Below are positions 7,355-16,301 of a stretch of 46,101 bases of DNA, one piece after another (position 1 is the first letter of the stretch; every line of letters begins with the position of its first letter). This stretch comes from an uncultured Clostridia bacterium. Lineage in GTDB: Bacteria > Bacillota > Clostridia > Oscillospirales > Ruminococcaceae. The notes below the pieces were generated by a model. That model did not search any database, was not told the origin of the DNA, and saw nothing but the letters and a program-made list of their open reading frames with translations. Position numbers and translations under genes: made by a program. Location of the stretch: positions 1-46,101 of the forward strand of contig CANQPL010000020.1 of the NCBI GenBank assembly GCA_947625735.1, read 5' to 3'.

Positions 7355-9922
7355 TTATGAATTGATAACTATATTTTTAAGTACGTTTGTGAGCTTTATC
7401 CTGCCGCCGAAGCTTGCAATGCCCTCTCCGTCCTTGACCGACATTTTCATGTCAACAGTAGATTTCATGATGTCTACATTTCCGTCGCCTCTCATATCGC
7501 CTACGCCCGAAACTGTCTTGCCCTCGCAGACAAATTCTATTCCCGAATAGCGGACAGTACAGTCAAGGCAGCCCCCTCTTGTGCCTATGCAGTTGGAGTT
7601 TCTTCCGTTTAATGTTCCCGTTACATTTCCGCTGTCGAGAATTATATTTCCGCTGCCGTCCTCAATAGTGCCGATTGCACAAAGGTCAATTCCCAGCATT
7701 CTGAAAAACAGCTTGTAATGAGCCGCAAGAATATCCGTCTTTCCGTGCATTGAGCCGATACCCACCGCTGTGGGAGATGATGTTTCAACAGAGCAGGCGC
7801 AGTTATTTATATCAATAATGCTGTTGCCCTCCATTATTCCTATGCCGAGACAGCGTTTGCCCGAGCAGCTTACCTTGATATCTCCGCCCGAAATGGTAAT
7901 GGTATTGTTGGCTTCGTTTTTGCCGCCGCCTATGGCAATGGCATTGTCGCCGTTTGCCTCTATATTTAGTTTGCCGTTATTCATCTCTATCCTGATATTG
8001 CCGGGGCTGTGATCCTTATCCTCACCTATGCCGCAGCAGTTGGAAAGCTGGGAGATAACATAAAGACTCCCCTCTCCTCTCAGAGTAAGGTTTGAGGTCT
8101 TAGGCACTCTGATACCTCTTTCGATTATGCGGTTCTCGCCGTTTATCATAAGAATAACGTCTGTATTTGCCCCCAGTATGATGAGCGGTTCTTCCTTTTC
8201 GGTGGTTATCGCAACATTTCTCATGGTGATGACCGTTTTTGTGCCGTCCTTGATGACAATGGAGGACTTCACCGTCCTGCCGCCGCCCTCGAGAGTAACA
8301 TGAGTGCTGTCAATGATAACGCCCGCATAATGCTGATCCTCAAGAGCCGCAAGATCCACAAGCTCACCGTTTGAAGCGTGATAAAGCCTTGTGATATTTC
8401 CTTTGGATTCGCCGTTAATGGCAACTATCTCATTTTTCAGCTTTTCTGATATCTCCTGTATAAGCACAGGCTTCGGCAGCGACACATAATAGCCCTGTAC
8501 ATAATCCGCCCCGAGAGCGATCATTGTTTTAAGCTCCTCATATGTTTCAATGCCCTCTGCCAGTACCTCAAATCCGTTTTCATGAATAAAGCTGATGATA
8601 CCCGATACAAAACTGCGCACCTTCGGGCGTGAGTCTATCTCCTGAATGAGGGATCTGTCAAGCTTTACATAATCAGGCTTGAAACGGGTGAGTTTTGCGG
8701 CATTTGAATAACCCGTGCCGTAATCGTCAATTGCAAGCTGCATATTGTTCCGTTCCAGTCTGCTCCGCACCAGTGACAGACGCTCATCGTTAAACTCCGT
8801 CTGCTCCGAAAATTTGATGACCACCTTTTCCAGCAGCTCACCGTAGGACTGTTCAATTACGCTCCAGTCCTCATTTGTGAGCATATGTGCGGTGATAGAG
8901 TTTACAAACAGCTTCCTGTCGTGGAAAATATCCTGATGCTTTTCTATGACTTTAAGGGAATTTCTGATAGTTGCACGCTCTATATCGTAAAGGCGGTTGA
9001 ACTTGCCTGCAAAGTCCAGAATTTCAAGAGGATACAGTCCTGTTTTGCTGTCCGTCCTCATAAGAGCTTCATAAGCGGCGATCTCACCTGTGGAAACTCT
9101 GACTATGGGCTGAAAATGATAGATGAAAAGATTATTGTCAACAAGAGTCAGGAATCTGCGCATTGCATCATATTCTTTTTTATGCCGCTCATAACGTTCT
9201 GTGGAGTAAAGGCGAATGCTGCCCTTGCCGAGAGTGGTAGCCTCGTAGAATGCAAACTCCGCTGTCTGCATTCTCTGGGGGATAGTGGGAACATCTGCGG
9301 CGCAGCCTGCGGTCATGGTAAGGGGATAGCCCGTACCCGCAGCAGCCTCCTCCACCGTCCTGCGGATATTGTCAAGCATAACAAAGCGGTCGTTCTCGGG
9401 TCCCGGAACATACAGCCAGTATCTTAAACGGCTTGCGGGGGAAATAAGCGTACCTTTCGGAGCAGTTCCCAGTATTGCGGTAAATGCGGTGTAAAGCTCA
9501 CTGTCGCCTATGTTTTCGTCATTATAAGCCTCAATGCGCATAAGAGCGAGGACAAAGGGCTGTTCGCTTTCGTTCATGCTTACTGCAAGCTCTGTCTGTG
9601 TACATACAGGCAGAGTGACGTCGTTTATATCTTTCCTGCCAAAAATTATTCCCGCCGAAACATCTTCATTATCCTCTGTCATGCTGACAGCGAGCTTTGC
9701 ATACTGATCGTCCCCGTTTTTAAGGGCAGTTATGATCTGAACGGTCTGATCGTAGGCGGGAGCTTTTCTCATCCCGGTAAGATCCGTAAAATTACTGTCG
9801 CACAGCACCTGTTTTTCCTTATGAAGAATAAGGAACCCGCCCGGCTCTGAGCAGTTGTTTATCACATTCTCCCATGCCGTGCCGAAATATTTTTTCCATT
9901 CGGTATTTTCGGGATATGCCAT
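7355..9922 (-). CDS. Cyclic-di-GMP phosphodiesterase (EAL) with C-terminal beta-helix-like repeats
   Basis: The 855-aa product has three parts and no signal peptide or membrane segment. Residues about 115-245 look like a degenerate GGDEF domain with no GGDEF signature. Residues about 263-505 are an EAL domain with every catalytic feature I can check: EAL at 285-287, D399-D400 in IDDYGTGYSN, K420 in VKLDRSL, E456 in AEGIET and Q476 in QGYY. It should therefore hydrolyse c-di-GMP. From about residue 530 to the end is a run of strand-rich repeats of about 40 aa, each with a G-I-G or A-I-G turn (for example GIGEDKD, AIGGGKN, GIGIMEG, GIGSMHG, AIGTIED, CIGTRGG, GVGDMRG) followed by I-x-I-x-G-type strands, as in right-handed beta-helices. 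Such repeats are usually found in secreted wall proteins. The gene has its own consensus promoter. Confidence 0.88.
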   Translation of the reverse strand: MAYPENTEWKKYFGTAWENVINNCSEPGGFLILHKEKQVLCDSNFTDLTGMRKAPAYDQTVQIITALKNGDDQYAKLAVSMTEDNEDVSAGIIFGRKDINDVTLPVCTQTELAVSMNESEQPFVLALMRIEAYNDENIGDSELYTAFTAILGTAPKGTLISPASRLRYWLYVPGPENDRFVMLDNIRRTVEEAAAGTGYPLTMTAGCAADVPTIPQRMQTAEFAFYEATTLGKGSIRLYSTERYERHKKEYDAMRRFLTLVDNNLFIYHFQPIVRVSTGEIAAYEALMRTDSKTGLYPLEILDFAGKFNRLYDIERATIRNSLKVIEKHQDIFHDRKLFVNSITAHMLTNEDWSVIEQSYGELLEKVVIKFSEQTEFNDERLSLVRSRLERNNMQLAIDDYGTGYSNAAKLTRFKPDYVKLDRSLIQEIDSRPKVRSFVSGIISFIHENGFEVLAEGIETYEELKTMIALGADYVQGYYVSLPKPVLIQEISEKLKNEIVAINGESKGNITRLYHASNGELVDLAALEDQHYAGVIIDSTHVTLEGGGRTVKSSIVIKDGTKTVITMRNVAITTEKEEPLIILGANTDVILMINGENRIIERGIRVPKTSNLTLRGEGSLYVISQLSNCCGIGEDKDHSPGNIRIEMNNGKLNIEANGDNAIAIGGGKNEANNTITISGGDIKVSCSGKRCLGIGIMEGNSIIDINNCACSVETSSPTAVGIGSMHGKTDILAAHYKLFFRMLGIDLCAIGTIEDGSGNIILDSGNVTGTLNGRNSNCIGTRGGCLDCTVRYSGIEFVCEGKTVSGVGDMRGDGNVDIMKSTVDMKMSVKDGEGIASFGGRIKLTNVLKNIVINS

Positions 9923-9977
9923 TTATAGTCATTCCTTTCCGAGATAATATTTATACAAATTTTTTATTATATATTAA

Positions 9978-10006
9978 ATTATATAATATCCGACAGCATT
10001 TGTCAA
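9978..10006 (-). promoter_or_regulatory. Consensus SigA promoter of the EAL gene
   Basis: On the minus strand TTGACA (10006-10001) and TATAAT (9983-9978) are 17 bases apart, a full match to consensus. The leader to the ATG at 9922 is about 50 nt and contains GGAAAGGAATG as ribosome binding site. Confidence 0.9.
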
Positions 10007-10071
10007 GTAAGCGGGGGAATTTTAAGGAGCGGGAAATAACAAAAATCCGTCCGTAATTTGTGCATATTGCA

Positions 10072-10115
10072 GAAAAAAACACAGGACAGCACAAACCGAT
10101 GTCTGCACTGTCCTG
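10072..10115 (-). terminator. Intrinsic terminator of yajC
   Basis: On the minus strand CAGGACAG (10115-10108) pairs with CTGTCCTG (10089-10082), followed by a T-run at 10079-10073. It begins 6 nt after the yajC stop codon. Confidence 0.85.
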
Positions 10116-10120
10116 CTTTT

Positions 10121-10483
10121 TTACTTTTTGGAGATCTCCTCCTGCTCATCATGCTGAGTGAGATTTTTTGAAATGGCGGATATTTTCAGAATGATCTTAC
10201 TTTTGTTGCCGCCTGTTTCGAGTATTACCGTATCGTCCTTTTTGCTTACCACAAATCCGATAATGCCGCCTATGGTGACGACCTCATCGCCTACCTGCAA
10301 AGCGTCCTGAAGAGCCTTCTGCTCCTTTTCTCTTTTTTTCGGCTCTCTTATTGCAAAAAAATAGAATATTACGAAGAACATTATAAGTGTTACAATAAAT
10401 GAACCCATGCTTGCTGTCTGCATTGCCTCCTGATCCGCAGGTGTTGCGGCTGCCTGTAGGAGTGCAAAATATAAGTCTGACAT
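10121..10483 (-). CDS. yajC: Preprotein translocase accessory subunit YajC
   Basis: YajC is a small membrane protein associated with SecDF and the Sec translocon. The 120-aa product has a short extracytoplasmic N-terminus, one transmembrane segment (about residues 27-46, FIVTLIMFFVIFYFFAI), the conserved REPKKREKEQKAL stretch just inside, and a cytoplasmic beta-rich domain beginning VGDEVVTIGGIIG. This is the full family layout. The start has an AGGAAG site upstream. It appears monocistronic: its own promoter lies at 10526-10554 and a terminator follows it. secD, secF and tgt are not adjacent. Confidence 0.95.
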   Translation of the reverse strand: MSDLYFALLQAAATPADQEAMQTASMGSFIVTLIMFFVIFYFFAIREPKKREKEQKALQDALQVGDEVVTIGGIIGFVVSKKDDTVILETGGNKSKIILKISAISKNLTQHDEQEEISKK

Positions 10484-10525
10484 TTTATCCTACTTCCTTC
10501 CTTTTATGGTTGTGCGTTACCTTTT

Positions 10526-10554
10526 ATTATACCTTTTTTTTCAGATAAATGCAA
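10526..10554 (-). promoter_or_regulatory. Probable promoter of yajC
   Basis: Minus strand TTGCAT (10554-10549), 17-base spacer, TATAAT (10531-10526). The -10 is perfect and the -35 is weak. Confidence 0.55.
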
Positions 10555-10616
10555 TAGTTTTCACAAAAAATTAATAGGTTAAAGGGCGGCAAATTTAATT
10601 TCTTTCCCCCGCCTCG

Positions 10617-11573
10617 CTAATTTCTTGCCACAATATAGACCATGTATGCTGCATAAAGCGCTGTCAGGACAATTCCCTGTCCCCGTGATATGCGCCCGCT
10701 TTTTTTGCAGAATATAAGTATAAGAACACCTGCAAGGATAAGCAGTCCTCCGTCAATAAGGGCGTTTATATCCGAGCCGTTGTTTGCCGCAGTAAGATCA
10801 ATGGGGGTTATCATTCCCGAAATCCCCAGTATTCCCAGTACGTTAAACAGGTTTGAGCCTACCACATTGCCTACCGCCATGTCGTTTTCGCCCTTTTTTG
10901 ATGCGGTAATGCTTGTTACAAGCTCAGGCAGACTGGTACCCATTGCGCATATGGTAAGACCTGTAAGAGTTTCGCTCATGCCAAGAGCTGAGGCTATTCC
11001 CGAAGCATTGTCAACTACCATATCGCCGCCTATGACTATTCCCGCAATGCCGCCGATAATGCCCGCAGCACAGCCGACAGGGGAAAAGGGGGCATTATTA
11101 TCCTCCGTATCCTGTCTGCCCGCTCCCGCTGCTTTTATGGAGAAGATAATGTAGACTGCCAGTCCTGCCGCAAGCAGGGCTGCCTCCCACCTTCCGATGA
11201 TGCCGTTTATCAGAAAAAGCTCCATTGCCGCTATAGCCGCCAGTGATACCGGGTAATCACGCTTTATCACATTATCGCTTACCGAAAGGGGAGATATGGC
11301 AGAGCAGACGCCAAGCACCATAAGAAGATTGAATATATCCGATCCTATTACATTGCTTACCGCCAGCCCGTTTGAACCCTTTACCGCAGAGGATATACTC
11401 ACCGCAAGCTCAGGAGCGCTTGTTCCCATAGCCACAATGGTAAGACCTACTATTAGCGGAGGTATCTTCATTTTTTTTGCAAGGGAGGAGCTTCCCGCCA
11501 CGAAAATATCTGCACCCTTTATCAGCAGTGCAAAGCCCCCGAGGAGCAGGACGATATACAGTAAAATATTCAT
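10617..11573 (-). CDS. CaCA-family cation/Ca2+ antiporter
   Basis: This is a K+-independent Na+/Ca2+ (or H+/Ca2+) exchanger-like protein of the CaCA/YrbG family, 318 aa from the chosen start, with about ten hydrophobic segments. The two alpha-repeats that form the ion pathway are both intact: GLTIVAMGTSAPELAVS near residue 45 and GLTICAMGTSLPELVTS near residue 205, each followed by the G-N-V-V/I-G-S-N/D-x-F-N stretch. The halves are separated by a short cytoplasmic loop. The start ATG at 11573 follows AAGG at good distance, and the gene is 22 nt downstream of the FtsX-like gene. Ion specificity cannot be read from sequence. Confidence 0.9.
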   Translation of the reverse strand: MNILLYIVLLLGGFALLIKGADIFVAGSSSLAKKMKIPPLIVGLTIVAMGTSAPELAVSISSAVKGSNGLAVSNVIGSDIFNLLMVLGVCSAISPLSVSDNVIKRDYPVSLAAIAAMELFLINGIIGRWEAALLAAGLAVYIIFSIKAAGAGRQDTEDNNAPFSPVGCAAGIIGGIAGIVIGGDMVVDNASGIASALGMSETLTGLTICAMGTSLPELVTSITASKKGENDMAVGNVVGSNLFNVLGILGISGMITPIDLTAANNGSDINALIDGGLLILAGVLILIFCKKSGRISRGQGIVLTALYAAYMVYIVARN

Positions 11574-11595
11574 CAACACCTTATATTATAATATC

Positions 11596-14250
11596 TTAAT
11601 TTACCTCTGCCATGCTGTCTACAATGGAGGATTTTATTACCCGTTGTGCAGGGAACCATGATGCCGCCGCCGCTATTACAAATGCCGCCGCCGATGCTGC
11701 CAGCACATATGGTATGGGAGCGGTAAAGGACGGCTCAAATCCTATGTCAAGAAAGCTCAGATCCGCTATTCCTAATATAAAAGGCAGACGCAGAACAAGT
11801 ATCATAGCCTCCGTAAGAAGCAGGGACACAATGCCCGCTGTTCCTGCATAGATCATACCCTCCCTGAACACCAGTCTGTGGAGCTGTTTGTCTGACATTC
11901 CGCAGGCTCTGAGCATTGCAAGCTCGCTTGTTCTTCCCAGAACGTTTGCAGAAATGATATTTACTATGTTTACCGCTGCAATAAGCGATACTATCACGAT
12001 CGCAAAATATCCTATAAACCTTACAGCCTCCAGATCCGCATATGCCCTTGAGGAATCCGAAACGGCATTGGTGAAGCTGCCGTAATAATGCATATTCAGA
12101 TAATTTTCCGCCTCTGTTTCCTTACCCTCTGCGGGATCGGCTGTTATGGTGCGGACATATACATAATATGTGTCGCCGTTTTCGTCGGTGTATTCGTATG
12201 TGCTGTTGTCCATGCCGCAAAATTCCATAAGGCTTAAATAATTCTCCTCTGCCACAATTGCCGAAATGTATCCGTTTGAAATATACAGATCATTTTCCGT
12301 GGTAAAGCTGCCTGTAATGATCACGTCCACATAATCGAAAAACTCCATTAATTCCGAGTTAAATGGGCGAGCGTGGACGGATATTCCCGAGGTGTTTCCA
12401 TATGCGCTGTAGGGGGCTTCCCCTGTGGGACTTACCATTTCATTGTTTATAAGTATGCACTGCGATGAAACGAATGTGTCATAATCAATGTCGGAGGTGA
12501 CAGACTTTTCAAAGTTTTCTTTGTTTATGGGGTGTACTCTCATAACAAGATTTCCCTTGCTGTAGAGCTGTGAATCCTCGGGTACGGAAAATTCGTCCAC
12601 AGTACCGTAAAGTACTATCTCAGCATCATAGCCTACATTTGTAAAATACCCCGACTCCTTCATTTTTGCGATCTCATCGCTTACACTGTAGGGGGAAAAC
12701 GCCTGATAATTCACGGTATAAGCGGAGGAAAATCCCGTGCTGTCATATCTGTCGCTCAGCACCTGCCTTGCTGCGCCTATGCCGTAGGTGAAAATTGTGA
12801 AAAGGGTAATGCTCATTACCAAGGAGATCATGGTGATGAAGTATCTTTTTTTATTTCGCTTTATGCTCAGTGCAGAGTAATCCGCAATAAAATTTCCCTT
12901 TGACTTAGGGGGCTTTTTGGGAACGGAAATTTTTTCTTTCTTTCCTGCTGAGCGCATAGCCTCCACAGGAGATGCCTTTATCATTCTCATGCCTGTAGCC
13001 ACAGCCGATATGCATACCCAGAGCAAGCCTATCACAGCCGCAGAAATGAAAACGTAGGGTTCAAGCTTAAACTCTAAAAGAGACGAAAGATCATAATACT
13101 GCATTGCAGATCCTGCTGACAGGTTGGCTTTAAGTCCCTCAAAGGCGGCACGTGCAAGCCCTGCGCCCAGCGCAATGCCGAGTACCACTCCGGGAACTGC
13201 CAGATAGAAAGCCTCCCACAGAGTAAGGGCAAGCACCTGTTTTCTTGACGCTCCCGCCGCCTTTAAAAGTCCGAACTGCTTTATCCGCTCCTTTGCTGAT
13301 ATTTCAAAGGCGTTGTCGATGACCATTCTGACACAGAACATTATAAAGATGACCGCCAGATACATGAGAGCAAAAAACAGAGCCTCTGAAAATTTTGCCG
13401 CAACGCCCTTGCCCTCCATGTCAAGAAGCTCCTGATTCATGCTGTAATCGAAATCGTCTATTTCAAGTCCCAGATCGGCAAAGGCATAGTTCATATCCCA
13501 GTAAAGATCATATGCCTTATCGGAAAATCTTGCAAGAAGATTGTCGTACAGATAGGAGTAGGAGCGCAGTCTTGTGTCGCTGTAGTCCACAAAATTATAC
13601 TTATCCGAAAGACCTACCACCTTAAAGGAGATCTCCTCTGCCGAAGCAATGTCAAAAGTTTCCGCAAGCACGGGGGGTACACTTTCTTCAAAGCCCGATA
13701 TATTCCCGTCCTTTGCCTTGCAGGTAACAAGCTGTGCAGTGACTGTATCTCCCACCTGCGGATATCCCCACATAAATGCACTCTGAGCGGAAATGACGAT
13801 CTCGCCGTCCGCTTCGGGCATTCGTCCCTCGGTAACTGTGTGCATTTCATCGGGGAGCATGGTGATCTTCTCCTGATCCATGCGGTAAAAATTGTCGTCA
13901 ACAAGATTTCCCTCACGGACAAGGAACTCCACCGTCCCGTCCGCCTCATGCATCTGTACGAAATCCATGTCAAGGGCGCTGCTGTAGGCGGATACGCTGT
14001 AATTTTCCGTTTCCTCAAATATGTCAAGATTGCGTATTTCCAGAAGCTGCTGTTTGGTAAGACCGTTAAACAGCACATGATATGTGCCGTTTGTCTTTAT
14101 GGCAGAATTTAAAGCAGTCGCCCTGTAAACGGACACGGCACAAAGCAGGACCGTAAGGAAGGCTGTTCCCAGTGTTACGGCGATAATTGTCATAAGAGTG
14201 TGCTTTTTCTGTCCTTTAAGGTATCTGAGAGATATTTGATTTAGTTTCAT
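11596..14250 (-). CDS. Large FtsX-domain ABC transporter permease
   Basis: The 884-aa protein has the duplicated layout of MacB/BceB/LolC-type permeases: an N-terminal membrane segment (LMTIIAVTLGTAFLTVLLC), a large extracytoplasmic domain, three membrane segments with an FtsX signature (about residues 285-420: ERIKQFGLLKAAGASRKQV), then a second copy with its own exported domain and a C-terminal FtsX unit (TSELAMLRACGMSDKQL). It should work with an ATP-binding subunit, but none lies nearby. Start 14250 (MKLNQIS) has GGCGGTGAT just upstream; an in-frame TTG at 14268 would leave no room for a binding site. It follows nadE closely, probably in one transcript. Substrate unknown. Confidence 0.85.
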   Translation of the reverse strand: MKLNQISLRYLKGQKKHTLMTIIAVTLGTAFLTVLLCAVSVYRATALNSAIKTNGTYHVLFNGLTKQQLLEIRNLDIFEETENYSVSAYSSALDMDFVQMHEADGTVEFLVREGNLVDDNFYRMDQEKITMLPDEMHTVTEGRMPEADGEIVISAQSAFMWGYPQVGDTVTAQLVTCKAKDGNISGFEESVPPVLAETFDIASAEEISFKVVGLSDKYNFVDYSDTRLRSYSYLYDNLLARFSDKAYDLYWDMNYAFADLGLEIDDFDYSMNQELLDMEGKGVAAKFSEALFFALMYLAVIFIMFCVRMVIDNAFEISAKERIKQFGLLKAAGASRKQVLALTLWEAFYLAVPGVVLGIALGAGLARAAFEGLKANLSAGSAMQYYDLSSLLEFKLEPYVFISAAVIGLLWVCISAVATGMRMIKASPVEAMRSAGKKEKISVPKKPPKSKGNFIADYSALSIKRNKKRYFITMISLVMSITLFTIFTYGIGAARQVLSDRYDSTGFSSAYTVNYQAFSPYSVSDEIAKMKESGYFTNVGYDAEIVLYGTVDEFSVPEDSQLYSKGNLVMRVHPINKENFEKSVTSDIDYDTFVSSQCILINNEMVSPTGEAPYSAYGNTSGISVHARPFNSELMEFFDYVDVIITGSFTTENDLYISNGYISAIVAEENYLSLMEFCGMDNSTYEYTDENGDTYYVYVRTITADPAEGKETEAENYLNMHYYGSFTNAVSDSSRAYADLEAVRFIGYFAIVIVSLIAAVNIVNIISANVLGRTSELAMLRACGMSDKQLHRLVFREGMIYAGTAGIVSLLLTEAMILVLRLPFILGIADLSFLDIGFEPSFTAPIPYVLAASAAAFVIAAAASWFPAQRVIKSSIVDSMAEVN

Positions 14251-14270
14251 TATCATCACCGCCTGCAAGG

Positions 14271-16169
14271 TCAGTCAAGCTGTTCAAGCCAAAGCTTTGA
14301 CGAAGCATCGGAGGGCATTCTCCAGTCCCCTCTCGGGGAAAGAGTGACTGTTCCCACCTTCGGACCGTCGGGCAGACAGGAGCGCTTGAACTGTTGAGCA
14401 AAAAATCTTTTCGTAAATATTTTAAGCCATTTAAGGATAGTTTCCCTGTCGTAAACGCCGTCAAATGCACACTCGGCTATACGGAGTATTTTTTTTGGAG
14501 AAAATCCCGATCTTACCGTATAGTAAAGGAAAAAGTCGTGAAGCTCGTAGGGTCCCACGATATCCTCCGTTTTCTGTGCTATTTCTCCGTTTTCGGAGGG
14601 CGGGAGCAGCTCGGGAGATACGGGAGTGTCAAGCACGTCATGAAGTATGCCCGAAAGCTCCTTATCCGCACGGGACTCCTCATAGCTTACAAGGTGACGG
14701 ACAAGGGTTTTGGGCACGGAGCAGTTTACACCGTACATGGACATATGGTCGCCGTTGTAGGTAGCCCACCCCAGAGCAAGCTCTGAAAGATCGCCCGTAC
14801 CTATGACGATGCCCCCCTCCTTGTTGGCAATATCCATTATTACCTGTGTGCGCTCTCTTGCCTGAGCGTTCTCGTAGGTCACATCGTGAACATTTTCGTC
14901 CTGACCTATATCGGCAAAGTGCTGTCTTACCGATAAAGTTATATCTATCTGACGCACATCGGCGCCGTAGGCTGCGGCAAGCGCAAGGGCATTGCTTTTT
15001 GTCCTCTTTGTTGTGCCGAAGCAGGGCATTGTCACCGCAATAATGCCTTTTCTGTCAAGTAAGAGCATATCGTAGGCGTGTACGGCAACTATAAGCGCAA
15101 GTGTGGAGTCAAGTCCTCCCGAAAGTCCGATAACGCTTTTTTTGCAGCCTATCGCCCTGAGTCTTGTGGCAAGTCCCGCTGCCTGCATGGTGATTATCTC
15201 CTCACAGCGGCGGTCAAGGGCGTCCTTGGAGGCGGGAACGAAGGGAGTTTTGGCAAAATATCTGTCAAGCGTCAGAGTTTTGGGAGATAATTCAAATCTC
15301 ACCTCTGCAAAAGCGCCCCGCTCCGCTTTAAAGGTATTCATTCTTATCCTTTCGCTTTCCAGCTTTTCAAGGTCAATATCCCCATAGATAATGCCGCCCT
15401 TAAAGGGAACGCTTTCTCTCAGGCGGGTGCCGTTCTCATAGATAAGGGAATGCCCCGAAAATACCATATCCTGAGTGGATTCACCGAATCCGCAGTCAGC
15501 ATAAATATACCCGCACACCAGCTTTGCGCTCTGCATATCCACCAGCTTTCTGCGGTACTCCTTTTTGCCTATGACCTCATCGGAAGCGGAAAGGTTGCAG
15601 ATTATCATTGCGCCGTTTCCGGCAAGCCTTTCCGAGGGGGGAGAAGCTACCCAGAGATCCTCGCAGATCTCCGCACCAAAGGAAAACAGGGGATTTTCAC
15701 TGTCCCGGAAAATAATATCTCCCATAACAGCATTGTCGGGATAGTCAATGAGCGTACTCTGACCGCCTTCCCAAGGCGTAAAGTGCCGCAGCTCATAAAA
15801 TTCCGAGTAGTTGGGGATATTCTTCTTCGGCACAAGCCCCAGCAGCTTTCCCTTGCAGCAGACAGCGGCGCAGTTATAGAGCTTTCCTCCGCTGCGCACG
15901 GGCAGTCCCACAAGAAAGACTATCTCTGCCATGCGGGTTTCTTCAAGTATCCTGCAAAGAGCCTTTTTTGCGCCGTCAATGAGAGTCCTTGACAGGAACA
16001 GATCCCCGCAGGTATAGCCTGTAATGCAAAGCTCGGGAAACACAAGCAGAGAGCAGTCCGACTTTTCCGCCTCCTTTACCGCTTCGATTATCCTGTCAGC
16101 ATTATATACGCAGTCCGCCACCCGCACATCGGGGGTTGCGCAGCCGCACCGTATAAATCCATCTATCAT
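14271..16169 (-). CDS. nadE: Glutamine-dependent NAD+ synthetase
   Basis: The enzyme makes NAD+ from deamido-NAD+ (NaAD), ATP and glutamine. At 632 aa it is the long two-domain form. Residues 1 to about 280 are a carbon-nitrogen hydrolase (glutaminase) domain with the Glu-Lys-Cys triad visible as E46 (VFPELCITGY), K115 (VPKKNIPNY) and C169 (GAEICEDLW). The C-terminal synthetase domain carries the PP-loop SGGLDSTLAL near residue 350 and a GTGDLSELALGWATYNGDH segment. The start follows GAGG by 8 nt, and a small ACAGA/TCTGT hairpin lies just before it in the leader. It has a near-consensus promoter and appears to head a nadE-permease-antiporter unit. Confidence 0.97.
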   Translation of the reverse strand: MIDGFIRCGCATPDVRVADCVYNADRIIEAVKEAEKSDCSLLVFPELCITGYTCGDLFLSRTLIDGAKKALCRILEETRMAEIVFLVGLPVRSGGKLYNCAAVCCKGKLLGLVPKKNIPNYSEFYELRHFTPWEGGQSTLIDYPDNAVMGDIIFRDSENPLFSFGAEICEDLWVASPPSERLAGNGAMIICNLSASDEVIGKKEYRRKLVDMQSAKLVCGYIYADCGFGESTQDMVFSGHSLIYENGTRLRESVPFKGGIIYGDIDLEKLESERIRMNTFKAERGAFAEVRFELSPKTLTLDRYFAKTPFVPASKDALDRRCEEIITMQAAGLATRLRAIGCKKSVIGLSGGLDSTLALIVAVHAYDMLLLDRKGIIAVTMPCFGTTKRTKSNALALAAAYGADVRQIDITLSVRQHFADIGQDENVHDVTYENAQARERTQVIMDIANKEGGIVIGTGDLSELALGWATYNGDHMSMYGVNCSVPKTLVRHLVSYEESRADKELSGILHDVLDTPVSPELLPPSENGEIAQKTEDIVGPYELHDFFLYYTVRSGFSPKKILRIAECAFDGVYDRETILKWLKIFTKRFFAQQFKRSCLPDGPKVGTVTLSPRGDWRMPSDASSKLWLEQLD

Positions 16170-16204
16170 ATTTTTTACCTCACAGATTTTTTTCTGTCCT
16201 AAAC

Positions 16205-16233
16205 ATTATACCATAATAGGAAAAAAATATCAA
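16205..16233 (-). promoter_or_regulatory. Promoter of nadE
   Basis: Minus strand TTGATA (16233-16228), 17-base spacer, TATAAT (16210-16205). The start should lie near 16198, giving a leader of about 30 nt. Confidence 0.83.
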
Positions 16234-16240
16234 TAAATTT

Positions 16241-16284
16241 TTCAAAAAAATTAAGGCAGGAGGCATTTTTCATACCTCCCGCCC
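16241..16284 (-). terminator. Intrinsic terminator of ftsZ and the dcw cluster
   Basis: Minus strand GGCGGGAGG (16283-16275) pairs with CCTCCTGCC (16263-16255) with one G-U pair and an 11-nt loop, followed by AATTTTTTT (16252-16245). It lies 18 nt after the ftsZ stop. Confidence 0.87.
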
Positions 16285-16301
16285 TTTAAATGACATGGGA
16301 A

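Noticed and set aside
10564-10613. Terminator of the CaCA antiporter gene
   Set aside because: GGCGG/CCGCC pairing is only about 5 bp with a 20-nt loop and the T-run is 13 nt away; too weak to call.
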